A stretch of DNA of 64,000 bases. Origin: Drosophila miranda. Its lineage: Eukaryota; Arthropoda; Insecta; Diptera; Drosophilidae. Under the pieces are notes generated by a model. That model ran no database searches. It saw only the letters and a list, made by a program, of their open reading frames with translations, and had not been told where the DNA came from. The translations under genes and the position numbers were made by a program. Below are positions 25,201-35,369 of this stretch, in pieces. The stretch spans positions 16,944,913-17,008,912 of the forward strand of contig NC_046677.1 in assembly GCF_003369915.1 (NCBI RefSeq), in the 5' to 3' direction. Positions within the stretch are counted from its first letter, which is position 1; each line of letters starts with the position of its first letter.

Positions 25201-28200
25201 GGCAGACGCAAAGCGTAGATAACGAAGAGCGAGCTTTGAGAGAACGCCTATCAGAGCAAGCAAGCGCGAAGCTTTGGCAGACATATGTACGAGTGACATA
25301 GACATTAGTAACAAACAAAATAAGCGGCTGAGGGCCAGTAATTCGCTGCTAATCGGCTGGGTTCTGCTCCGCACACCTAGTAAATTCTATTTACCTTTGA
25401 GAGGGAGGAGAGACGGCTCTTCTATAAGAATTTCATGCTCGGGATTGTGTGACATGCTTTCAATAGTGCAGAAATAAAATAAAACATAAACAATAATATT
25501 AAGAACTAAAAATCTATTTAAGCCTGTGGTGTGTCCCCAATTGCTTTTGTTTACGGCTTTAGGATTGTGCCAAGTTTTAGTTGAAAGTTACTCTTGTTAT
25601 TCTGATAGTATTTGTTTTTGATGTCGCATCGTTGACAAACTTGTTTTTCTCACGGTCTGCCACACAAAAAGCCGAATGAATTTCCCACTTCTTTTCCAGG
25701 ATCCATTATTTTGTGTAGCTGTTTAGCTAAGTCAGAGCATCTTCTAAATCAGTTGCCTCAGCATATAAGCAAAAGAAAAAACTGTCCAGCAGCTCAGAAA
25801 AGTTTAGCTAAACTTCAAGCCAACGTCAGCAACGGAAATGCAAACGAAGTCCCTGCGAAAAATACGAATAAAAGTTAATTTCCAAGTTTTGATGCACTTT
25901 CGGAAACTGCATATATAAATAAATGTTGGATATCTCGTCTTTTTTAGCAGTCGATGTATCCTAAGTCCAAGACATTGAATGTTGGCTTAAGCCAAATGCA
26001 TTTTCAGTTAAGCCAACATATTGTCCAATAGAAATGGGGTTTTCAGAAGGAAGATTTGGGTTGATCTTTTGGAAGCTATAACTTCACGATGTGTTTTTTA
26101 TTGAAGCTACATTATCATTGGTATATTTTGACATTCGCATCGGGAATCTGACCTAAATATTGTAGGTTTCTGGTATCATGACAAGGTTAGGTTTAATGGT
26201 ATCTCTAAATCATGCTTAAAGTTTTTTTTTGCTTGCTTATATTTCCCCGATTTGATTCAATGAATGCTGGCTGAATCGAGACCCTGAAGTAACCCTCTGC
26301 TTTTCAACGAGTAGCGTTATTAATCAAGTAGTACTTTAACCACCACACCACTTGGACATAATAATGTTTATAAGCAGCCAGCGTAAAAGGAAACGAAGTG
26401 TAGCAAAGCGCCACCTGCTGGCAACAGACAGAGAATCCTTGTAGCTGTCATTGGGGACGTGGCAGGAAAAGAAAACAGACTGAGGGCTCTTTGGTTGAGA
26501 ATTATAAAGAGATGTATACTCGTAGATGAATATCCTGGCTCCAATCAACTTGCTTGACTTCATCATGTTGGCTTTATAATCGGTCGCCGTACTTTGTTTT
26601 TCCAGTCTTTCATCCTTTGTCTATTATCCTTTGGCCCCGGATGGACCACTTGTACAGCATTTTCAGTTGATTTAAGCCTTTCGTGTTTCCATTTTCCCTT
26701 CAACAACCAAACAAGTGCCTATTCTCAGTTTCTCTCATTTTTTACTCGCTTAATCTTTGTGGACGCATTCTTGAAATATTTACCTGACATAACAAAAGAG
26801 AAAAGCATTAACATGACCCGAGTAGAGCTCTCTGGCACTTCTCTTCATTTTTGTGTTACCCGCTCACTTGTGCCATGGCAGGAATTTTTTAATAACAACC
26901 CCTTAATACAGAGGTAATTGTCTGCTAGCCTCTTTTGTTGGGTCTCGCAGTTTACCCTGGTGGTTTACCCTCTTAAGACCCTTAGGGAAAAGTATGTCGG
27001 ATTAAGGAAAAACAAAATGTTGGTGGGATGCGTACTCCGTAAGTAGTTGGAATCCTCATTAGCTCTTAGGAATGTGTGTGTTTTTTAAAAGCAATGAGGT
27101 AATCCCTTTTAGTTCGCTTTTATTGTTAACTAAAGAATGACTGGGAGAGTCGCTCAGCAGAATATGTTTTGCTGTAATAGAATCTCTATTGAATCTGTGC
27201 TATTAAGCGTTAAAAGAGTCACACAAATACGTACCAAAATACATCAAACATGACTGTGCTCTCAACACTGACAATAAACAGAATAAATATTATATGATTT
27301 TCCCAGCTTGATATATCTAAACGTCTTAACACTAACTAAAGCCAAAGAAAAACTATGAAAACCCTCCCAAAAAATTTAGCAACGACTTAACGCACGACAA
27401 AAACGCTTTCAAAATCCCCTCAAAGGATCACAAAAAGCATTTAATTGTATTTCCTTTTCGCTTTGCATATTTCTTGCTCAATTTTATTCTCTTTGTTTTC
27501 ACTTTATATCATTTATTTTGCTTTGAAAATCTAGCCATACACTAGTCTTACTCGTGCACCCTTGGCTATGAAGATATGATCATTGTTATGTCAGGGACAC
27601 ATTCCAGGCCCTCGCTTATGCTGGTGCAAGATATGACTGACAAAGTAGAAAAATAAAGAAAATAAAAAAAGGACAGGTGATGCATCAAAAAAAGGAAGAA
27701 ACCCCTGCTCCCACTTGAATGCGAAATTGAGGCCCGTCTCTATGGGAACAGCCTCTTCCTCTACTGTCTGCCGGGTCCCTCCTTTCCTGCCTCTTCAAGG
27801 GGCGACATGTCAACACAGCTATGCCTATTGGGTGGAGCACGTCTGCTTTCGCATGACACAAAAACTCGAAAGGCATTTCACGAAATTCCAAAGCGAACAG
27901 CATGCAGAAATTGCATTTAGATGTGCGAAGAAAATTGCTTAAAATAATATTTGCCTCTGAGGGAATTTCGAAATGAAAATGTTTACCCGTAAAATGTATT
28001 TTCAAGCTTCTCGTAAAATAATAATCATATCCAGTTTCAAATGTCAGGACCACAAAACGGAGCCAAATATACATTTAAATCTACAATTAAATGTTAATGG
28101 CTTAAATACAGGACTCAGCCTCTCTGAATGCAAAGGCCAACAAGTCCCAGGAATTTCCCACAAGCATCTACAACACTAGCACAAACCTCGAGGAGATCCT

Positions 28201-31200
28201 TGGCATGGGGAATTTAAATGCAACTAATTTACAGCCGTTTGTGTGGGTCTGCTCGTTGCATCTGTGTGTTATTTCAATTTTGCTCATTAGTCCTAAGATG
28301 TGGTAATCAGGACAGCACCCAATGAGTGGAAAATAAACCAAATGCGTATGAACTATGTATTCACAATTATCCTTAGTTCAATGGCAATGCAAAATCATTG
28401 ACTAATTCTCAACAATATCACCATCATCATTGTTGGGAGACTCCCTTGGCTAGCTCGTGGTTGTTTGTGTCCGTGGTTAAATTGCAAAATTAAATTATAA
28501 ATTGTGTAACCATGGAAAATTCGTTCAGTGTTTCTATTAGTGATAATTGGCATACATTTGCACATTTGTGAAATTTCATTCCACTCAAATATTATACCTG
28601 CAAATTAATTATGAATTAAATTATCAATGAATCTTGAATCGGAGAGAAGGTATTTCCAAAACAAACTTTTGGATTGACGAATAATATAAACTTATATAAT
28701 TACGAATATACTTCGATTTCAAATCTGGAGTAACTTTTCGTGAAACAACCGTTTCGTGTTCTCAGAATAAATATCATTTTCATCGCATTGTCAGTCTGTG
28801 TGTTGAATAAAAATTGGATTCCAAAAACAATGCCTTCTATTTTCAGTATTTCTATTGTTCTAACGCTTTTGAAACAGTTTCCATTGATCAGTTGAAACTG
28901 TGCGGATTTATATTGTTTTAGTCACTGTCGTCGGCAAGGCTCTGACAGGCCGGCCGACAGTTCAGACATTCCAGATACATACATATAGATAAGCGGAAAC
29001 TGCAGTTAGGAACTGTCCTCGGCGTGCCTCAACACTCGTACCATCTACCCTCCTAAGCCGACTGACAGCAGCACGTTATTGGTATTCAGCTGCGGGCAGA
29101 TTTCATTTTATTTTCTTCCCTCAGAGAAGGAGACTGTGTCCCGGGTGTGGGTGTAGAAAAATGACCATAGACTGTCCTTGTTATCTATCACCTGTCTGGT
29201 CTGTCATTCTTCTCGGACACACCACTCCCACTCCCCCGTTCTACTCCTTTCTGTTTTTGAGTCAAAACAATTTTACAGTAGTTACGGCTGTCGGCTGTTG
29301 TTTTTTCTCGGTGCTCGGGAGGATGCTGTGAGCGCCGGAGGCAAGTAATAGATGTCTCTCTGAGCCAGGAAATAAAATGTATTGTATCTCGTGCCCAGAG
29401 AAAAAACGATTTTTCTGAAGACTAGCTGGAGGATTTATAGTTTTGGGCTGATGTTTGATAAGGAATGATTTTGTACCCTATAAGGAACATGATTCGTTAT
29501 GTTGAACATGCATAGAGTCCTGAGATGATGCGATAAGAATGGATTTATCATCAAAGATTTAAAAAATATATTAGAATATTCGATGATTATGGGTTTTCGA
29601 AGATATATAATTTTATTTTTTTTTCTTTATTTTCTTTTACATTACCTTTAACCCCATTTGGGTATCCTTTCAGTAAGAACCCTTGACATAGGAGAAATTG
29701 CGATCTGCTAGGGTATCAAACACGCAATCCTTCTTTGGTCTTGATTCCCTATCCTGTCAATTCCCACTGCAATCAAACAATCAAAACCCAAGGTTCAATT
29801 TCTCCAGCATACATATGTACATACGTACTACACATATGAACTGCAATCAGCTTGAGGTTTAATTTCTCATATTTTTAGGCTCCCAGGCTTTTAGCCGCTC
29901 GTTGGACACTACCAGTTATGGTACGGTGTGGTAACCCACCATGCTTGCAGGCCGTAAAAACAAGTTCCAAAACTAAACCGAGCCGCCTCACAAATCTTTA
30001 AGCCCCCAGAAAAGGGGAAAATATTTACACGCCACACACGACTCCATTAAAACAAAACAAGGGGAAAAAGGGCTAAGGGAAAAAAGTTGATGCCAAGCAG
30101 AGCCATGGTTTTTGCTGTTCCATAGCCAGAGGCAACATTTCTTTCATTGTAAGGGGTGCTGAGTGGGTAGATATTCGTGTGGCAACGGCTTTGCTGTTAG
30201 CAGAACTTGGAGAGAATTTTCAGACGATGTTCCAGGCGGATGCTTTTTAGTTTTTTTTGCCCAAGCATACGGAGAGTATGTGAACACAAATCCTATAAAC
30301 ACACTGGGAGGCAGGGATAGAGGACACAGGACAGAGGATGGCCTGCAGAGGCATGCCACATTTTGTGGCAAGTCAAGCGCACATCTGTTGACCGAAAGCG
30401 CTGACCAAACGAGACTGCTTCCCCAAACATTGTAAAATTTTAATGGGCTCATGGTGTGAATTGGACACCACACCATTCCCATCTCCTGTCCGTCGCACTC
30501 AACCTCCTTTTCCTACACTTACACACAGATTTTCATACAATATTTTTTCTTACAACTTTATTAAGTTTCCTTCTATTAAAACGGCAGAGAGTAGTGCCCT
30601 AAAAAAACACACCCACTTGTCAGCACTTGACCGCTAGCTAACCCATTCCCCACAAGAGTTGTTCTACTTAAACGGTTTTCGGGATTATGACGATGTATGG
30701 GGAGGGGCCTGACTTTCAAGAAGTGCAAACAAATCTCGGTTGAAAGTTCCACTCCATATATTTATCCCTCTCTGTGCCTGAGAATATGCAAATCAAATTC
30801 TTTAAAACAAAATCTCCTTGCATAAATTAAAATGATAATTGAAGTTCCGGCTGGTGGGCAAGCCGAATCGTTTCGCACAATTGTGAACATCAAATTTAAA
30901 TATTGCTACTTTCTGGCTTCATAAATTTTAACTGTGTTGGCCCAAAAGTCTTGTTTTCCACACTCTCTGGGTGCGTGGTAAAAATAACTAAACAAATGAC
31001 GGGCCCTCAAGGCTCCATCGCACACCATCGAACACGTGCCGGACTGGAAGCATAGCCAACAAAAAACATGGGAAAGGAATGCTATTTGTAGATAGTCGTA
31101 GTCTTAAACACTCTTCGATTTTTCAAATATTTTTCTGTGCGAAGAATAAGCGATCAACAGTTTTTATTTCTATGTTTAGCCTTAAAGGTATAGCCGTGTA

Positions 31201-31663
31201 GCCATTTTTAGAGAGTCTGTTCAACAATTCCATTTGTGATAGTGTCGAAAGAAGTGCCATTCTTCCCCTAAATCACGATACCCCCTCTAAGGGTATACAA
31301 ATATCAAACATTTCGGCACGCATCACTGAGATTTTTTCGGACAATTTGGAGTGTGTACAGTATGTATTTCCGAGTTTGTGTGTGTACTGTGTGTGGGTAT
31401 TCCTATGTCCGCTAGAGTGTCCTTTTCAATCAAGTGGACACAGAAACTTAAATAACACTTTTGTTATTTTGTCGATTTTTCGTTGGCCCACAATCATAAG
31501 CAGTAACGAAAGTTGTGCCATTGCTGATACTATTTTGAGACAAATAATTTTGATAATTTCCAGTAACGACTGTATGTTTTGTCTTGTTGCAGAACTAATG
31601 ATGGCCTCATTCGACTGCGAGGAACCCAATAATGCTGAAAAGCTAATGTATGATCTAAACTAG
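12409..31663 (+). CDS. RASGEF1-family Ras guanine-nucleotide exchange factor
   Basis: Exchange factor predicted to load GTP onto a Ras/Rap GTPase at membranes. Coding exons: 12409-12777, 13201-13311, 13517-13630, 14889-15085, 15163-15292, 15383-15523, 16449-16580, 17100-17243, 19563-20047, 21953-22119, 22300-22332, 31593-31663. All junctions are GT-AG, phases match, and the total is 697 residues. TGA sits in frame two codons before the ATG. Residues 1-123 are a basic Ser/Arg-rich leader. The RasGEF-N domain spans about 168-300 (YINGRIVSGPLDSLVEALIP; FLLSSRLFLRPHELLGKLLD; EWTMKFPYDYRDERMM). The CDC25-like domain spans about 315-690 (LVGNYNSATAILESLESPAI; VVIPVFADIVKLALG; LQNGHINMAAFD). The C-terminal ASFDCEEP matches the ASFESEGP end of vertebrate RASGEF1 proteins as I recall them. 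A ~100-residue Ser/Thr/Gly insert (about 480-583) interrupts the catalytic domain. I am not certain which D. melanogaster CG number this is, so the symbol is left blank. Confidence 0.88.
17244..19562 (+). other. RasGEF intron between coding exons 8 and 9
   Basis: 2.3 kb, AT-rich. The open frame at 18458-18913 inside it has no family resemblance and includes a CA/GT repeat translation; it looks like chance. Confidence 0.55.
22174..22208. repeat. (GT)n microsatellite
   Basis: About 14 GT units with one interruption, in the intron between coding exon 10 and the microexon of the RasGEF gene. Confidence 0.9.
22300..22332 (+). other. 33-nt in-frame microexon of the RasGEF gene
   Basis: Flanked by a strong acceptor (TTTTTACTGGCAG) and a consensus donor (AA|GTGAGT). 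It enters in phase 1 and leaves in phase 1, adding 11 codons (VGAAKCFDTPT plus one split residue) between KLGEA and LMMASFDCEEP. With it, the C-terminus aligns better with the family, where a similar segment precedes ASFE. Skipping it also keeps the frame, so it could be alternative. Confidence 0.6.
25020..25455 (-). mobile_element. Possible solo-LTR or LTR relic
   Basis: A ~430-bp block clearly GC-richer than its surroundings. Read on the minus strand it has an LTR-like order: TGTCACAC start, TTCTTATAGAAG near the front, a GC-rich middle, then AATAAA (25105-25110) and T-rich sequence. I see no reverse transcriptase or protease frame and no confirmed target-site duplication, so this could equally be a non-LTR fragment or a regulatory island. 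Family not recognised. Confidence 0.28.
25979..26019. repeat. Perfect 12-bp inverted repeat with 17-nt loop
   Basis: Left arm ATGTTGGCTTAA (25979-25990) and right arm TTAAGCCAACAT (26008-26019) are exact complements. A further 4-bp pairing (GACA with TGTC) is possible beyond a small internal loop. Located in the last RasGEF intron. Confidence 0.85.
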
Positions 31664-32853
31664 TCCTAAGCCTAATGATAGTTGTAGTTTCAACTAAGCT
31701 GTATAAACCAATAAGAAAACATTTAATGTTAACTAAATCGACTAGTGTACATTCATTTGTACATACATACGTGTTAGGCAAAGCACTCACAGACATTAAT
31801 CAGTAGTCCATAAGTAGATAACATCTAAAATATTAGTTGTAAGAACTATTGAAACTAAATATACCTATGTGTGTGCATGAACCTTGAATATATGCAAACT
31901 AAATAAATAAATAATACATTTGGAATACAAGACTAACACTTATCTAGTCTAGTCAAAGAATTGCCAAGGAGTCTACTTGAAGGATGTAACGGACGGTAAA
32001 GTATGAAAACAGCTAGAACATTGGTTATTAAGTATGTCGAAATTGCCTAGACGGAGTCAGGAATATATTGTTAAATTGCATATAAGAGTATAATCGAAGA
32101 AACTGGCTACCAGTCCCAGTACGGTTATAGCGTTTATTTGCATTTATTTATCGATCAATGCACAAGTTGTCAGAAAAACATCTGTTAGTTGTTGATTCGA
32201 TTTTTCAAAGTTAAACGCACCATTGAGCAAACAAACCTAGCAGCAACATCTGTACAAATAAAGTTGTAGTCCAGTCCATGCCAATATTAGAATTGAACAA
32301 ACCTCAACCGAGAAAGAATGGTTATCTTCAGGATACGCAGCTCTTGAAATCCTTACAGATCAATCCTTCCTCTAGTAGCTTTATGATCTCCGATCTCAAT
32401 GGACTTTCTTTTCTGGACTAGTGCTGGAACACCATGTTATTCAAACAATTCAATTAATATTCATGAATTGCAGAAAGTACGATTACTTACGTTTTCGAAT
32501 ATGAAATCACTCATCTAAGTATAACTATTCTTTGAATAGAAGTTCCAGCAACAGTCCTTCAAATGTATGCACAATATTCGGGTTCTGAAACTTTGATAAG
32601 GACGAAATTCGTACTTTAACGGGATAGAAACTAGTAGAGCTAGACTCCAGTATATTCTTTGAAATGAAGGGAATAGAATAACACTCTACAGAAAAATATC
32701 TCAACATTTTGGGGAGCAACAGTGCCCCAGTGCACATAATCCTACTGGCCTATACAAAATATCAATAAATGATCGAAGTGCAATAATAATAATAATAATT
32801 TGTAACATTTGACATGCCCCACTCAACCTCATCAAATACTTTAAACAATTTAT
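31664..32853. other. RasGEF 3' untranslated region and short intergenic gap
   Basis: Follows the TAG at 31661-31663. AATAAA signals at 31902-31907 (repeated at once as AATAAATAAATAA) and at 32257-32262 are plausible cleavage signals. The rest, up to the convergent gene at 32854, shows no coding content; AATAATAATAAT repeats sit near 32786. Confidence 0.6.
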
Positions 32854-32854
32854 T
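32849..32854 (-). terminator. AATAAA abutting the stop codon of gene A
   Basis: The minus strand reads TTCTAAATAAATTG. The hexamer shares one base with the TAA stop, implying a very short 3' UTR. Confidence 0.6.
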
Positions 32855-33291
32855 TAGAAACAGACATCTTTGCAATTCAATTGGCAGAACTTGTCACAAC
32901 AATTGGAGTTCTTATTTGTTAGGATATTAATGTCCAGGCACTCCTTATGACTGCGATAGGGTAGTCCAAAAAGAGCTGAAATAGAAATTAATGATTATAC
33001 AAATATATATATATATTATCTAAGATGCATTTTAGGGATGAACTTACGTAGCTTGTTCTTTTGATTGCGAACCGCGTTGATACTTTGGATCTCCGCCGGA
33101 CAAGTGAGACACCAATTGCAGGGCTTGTCCCACTCGGAGCAGGTGAAGTCGCAGACGCATTGATAGCGCAGCGTTCCGCTACACAGGTCATTCGTATTTG
33201 TGACCTCCGGACAGAGACTGTTTGTGCAGGCGAATGCCACCTCGGTGACAATGTGCAGGAGCAGCAGACCCAACAGAACCTTCACAGCCAT
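32854..33291 (-). CDS. Small secreted cysteine-rich protein A, 121 aa
   Basis: Two exons: 33048-33291 and 32854-32975 (72-bp intron, GT-AG, phase 1). The ATG is at 33291; the GTG nine bases earlier is not a start. Residues 1 to about 24 are a signal peptide (MAVKVLLGLLLL, cut near VAFA|CTN), so the product is secreted. The mature chain has about 16 cysteines, including C-x7-C-x5-C-x9-C-x2-C, then a Lys/Asn linker and a second cluster ending CCDKFCQLNCKDVCF. A TATA box lies ~41 bp before the ATG, and AATAAA overlaps the stop codon. It shares architecture and intron phase with the divergent neighbour B. Such proteins are common among fly seminal-fluid or defence peptides, but nothing here shows which; function unknown. 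Confidence 0.8.
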
Positions 33292-33331
33292 TCCGATCAC
33301 GTCTTAGGTTGATTGGATGAGTACAAGCCGC

Positions 33332-33338
33332 TTTTATA
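33332..33338 (-). promoter_or_regulatory. TATA box of cysteine-rich gene A
   Basis: The minus strand reads GCTATAAAAGCGG, about 41 bp upstream of the start codon at 33291. This predicts transcription starting about 30 bp downstream and a 5' UTR of about 15 nt. Confidence 0.75.
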
Positions 33339-33416
33339 GCGGTTCGTGCCATTTCTCGATCTATTTTTGACCGACAACATTTGTGCAAACACCAGAGAAA
33401 CCAGTGATTGGGAGGG

Positions 33417-33424
33417 TATAAAAG
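33417..33424 (+). promoter_or_regulatory. TATA box of cysteine-rich gene B
   Basis: TATAAAAG followed by GCGAGC, 49 bp before the ATG at 33466. With the opposing TATA at 33332-33338 it defines a compact divergent promoter; the ~78 bp between the two boxes must carry shared activator sites. Confidence 0.75.
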
Positions 33425-33465
33425 CGAGCGATATACCACGATCGACTGACTGTTCTTTATCCAAC

Positions 33466-33973
33466 ATGGAGGCCACACGCATTTTTATGCTGCTCCAAAT
33501 TTTGGCGACTCTGCTTTTGGTCGAGGTCTCGGGCTGCTCCCAGGCCTGCCAAGCCTTTGTCGGCCTAAATGGCTGCTCCGACAATGGCAGCGTGGAACCG
33601 AATCTTCCGCCCCGTGATAATACCTGTTGCGGCCCCCACTGCGTTTATACGGCACCCAATGCTGGGAGTGCTTGCTCCAATACCGCGACGGACCGCTGTC
33701 TCCTTGACACCAGTTGTTCGAACGGACAGCGCTTCAACATGGATTGCATCAGCGAATGTGCCCTCCAAACGAAAAACCAGGGAAGAATCGCAAACGGTTT
33801 GGCACGTAAGTCCATCTCGACATTAGATGTACATTTTTAACTATATGCGATTTATCCTGGCAGCTTTGATAAGTTTTGGCTTCGGAAAGGACCATTGCGA
33901 CGGACTCAATACCAAGTGTGGCCAAAATTGTTGCTGCCGAGAAACCTGTCCGACACAGTTTTGTAAATTTTGA
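33466..33973 (+). CDS. Small secreted cysteine-rich protein B, 149 aa
   Basis: Two exons: 33466-33805 and 33864-33973 (58-bp intron, GT-AG, phase 1). The start is the first ATG after the TATA box. Residues 1 to about 22 form a signal peptide (MEATRIFMLLQILATLLLVE). The mature chain is cysteine-rich: CSQACQAF, NTCCGPHC, a C-x7-C-x5-C-x9-C-x3-C block, then the second-exon cluster NCCCRETCPTQFCKF at the C-terminus. The block, the intron phase (C|CT, encoding Pro) and the PL residues after the junction match the divergent gene A, so the two look like paralogues. AATAAA follows 7 nt after the stop. Secreted; function unknown, possibly a reproductive or defence peptide. Confidence 0.8.
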
Positions 33974-33979
33974 TATCTT

Positions 33980-33985
33980 AATAAA
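33980..33985 (+). terminator. AATAAA polyadenylation signal of gene B
   Basis: Begins 7 nt after the TGA at 33971-33973; the 3' UTR must be very short. Confidence 0.65.
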
Positions 33986-34060
33986 TTTTAATTAAATCAA
34001 ATCTTCATTATATTTTTAATGAAATATTAAAAAAAAGCGGAATGCATACATACAACAAAA

Positions 34061-34142
34061 CGCAGCCGGTAGGATTCGAACCTACGCTCCCAGAGGGAAT
34101 CTGATTTCTAGTCAGACGCCTTAACCGCTCGGCCACGGCTGC
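34061..34142 (-). tRNA. tRNA-Ser: tRNA-Ser (AGA), copy 1
   Basis: 82 nt on the minus strand. Acceptor arm GCAGCCG/CGGCTGC with discriminator G, a D arm with GAGCGGTTAAGGC, anticodon loop CTAGAAA giving AGA, a serine-type long variable arm, and a T arm GGTTCGAATCC. TTTT follows directly as a Pol III terminator. The gene body is identical to the copy at 35625-35706. It lies between cysteine-rich gene B and the Hydr2 3' end. D. melanogaster also has Ser-AGA genes in this part of chromosome 2L, from memory. Confidence 0.97.
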
Positions 34143-35369
34143 TTGTTGATGGGGTGGCGCAAAATGCCTATTTTCGGCATCAAAAAGAAACCCACAATAA
34201 AATTACTAAATAACATAGATATGTTAACATAACATTATGTTAATACTGTAGAAATAGTTTAGGAAAAAAATAAACGTATCCTGTAGATATTTAAAGTTAT
34301 CTAATCTGTATGAAACTCAGAAAAATAGCTGCACTAATAGGTAGCTAATTTGTGAGTGAAGCTAGAACTAATGAAGTGATCGCAAAAAGTTTGCTGATAT
34401 TCAAATATATGTGTGGCAAAAATGGCATAAAGAGCGATACACATACATATACACCATAATCAATATTTTAAATGTTCCATTGAAATATTCCACTCGTTTA
34501 AAAGCTATACTGTTTAGTCAACTGTTATTTATTTATAAATTTACATACACATTTATAAATACACATATACAAATACATTTATAAATACACTCATATACTT
34601 ACATATGAATTTTGCATTGCTCACACACTTTTTGCAAACACTGTAACACAAACAAATCTTGTCTGCGACTAACAACTGGTAAAGATCAGAAAAAGTACAC
34701 AAAATCGTAGCCATCGTTGGGCGAGCTTTCTTTTTGGTTTCTTTCTTTGACTCAAAATGCATCGTAGTACAAAATGATATAAAATTATTCAAAAATCATA
34801 TACACTTATATAAAACGAAGTCTACAATAAGGCATTTGGTTGTTATATTTTATATGGTGCGAGTGTTTGTGCGTTTTCGACTGGGGACTTATAATTTATA
34901 ATTACTGGCATCAAATATATGAATGTCGTGTGTATCTGGTATGTGGTATGTGTATGTGTCTTGTGTACAGTCACCATATAAAAAATATTTTACACCCTGC
35001 GGGATTAGAAATTAGAATGCTAATAAATAGGAATTTCGCTTATAAGTACATGGGTACATACGTATTACATCAATAAACTAACTAAAATATAGTTCGGGGT
35101 GACACATTATATGCTTGGCTTTTCGAAATTTCATAAAACGTTAATGTTGCCCCATAAACTGTTCAAAACATTCTGGTAATAAATTATTCTCATTTTTAAA
35201 TGCACTTTACAAAAGTATGCATCAATTTTGGTGTTCCTGTTTCCATTGGTGATAATTTAAGTTGCTTCACATCAATTATTATATGTATGTTCTATTTGTT
35301 TCCGTTCGGTTTCTCCCTTTGATTAAGATTCATCTAGATAGCGGCATCCGATTTTCACACAAAAACATT
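34143..35369. other. AT-rich gap between tRNA-Ser copy 1 and Hydr2
   Basis: Contains the 26-bp flank shared with the second tRNA (34143-34168), then AT-rich sequence with ACATA/TGTAT repeats. No gene supported. The Hydr2 3' UTR must lie at the right-hand end. Confidence 0.5.

Larger units (their letters stand above)
22333..31592 (+). other. 9.3-kb last intron of the RasGEF gene
   Basis: It separates the microexon from the final 71-nt coding exon. No nested gene supported. Contents worth noting: an LTR-like GC-richer block (25020-25455), a 12-bp perfect inverted repeat (25979-26019), palindromic ACCCT/AGGGT elements near 24800, 26970 and 31280, and AT-rich stretches. Open frames such as 26594-26917 and 27685-28074 lack conserved features. 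Confidence 0.6.

Noticed and set aside
33292..33300. Upstream in-frame GTG as start of cysteine-rich protein A
   Set aside because: GTG is not a normal nuclear start; the ATG at 33291 follows at once and gives a complete signal peptide.
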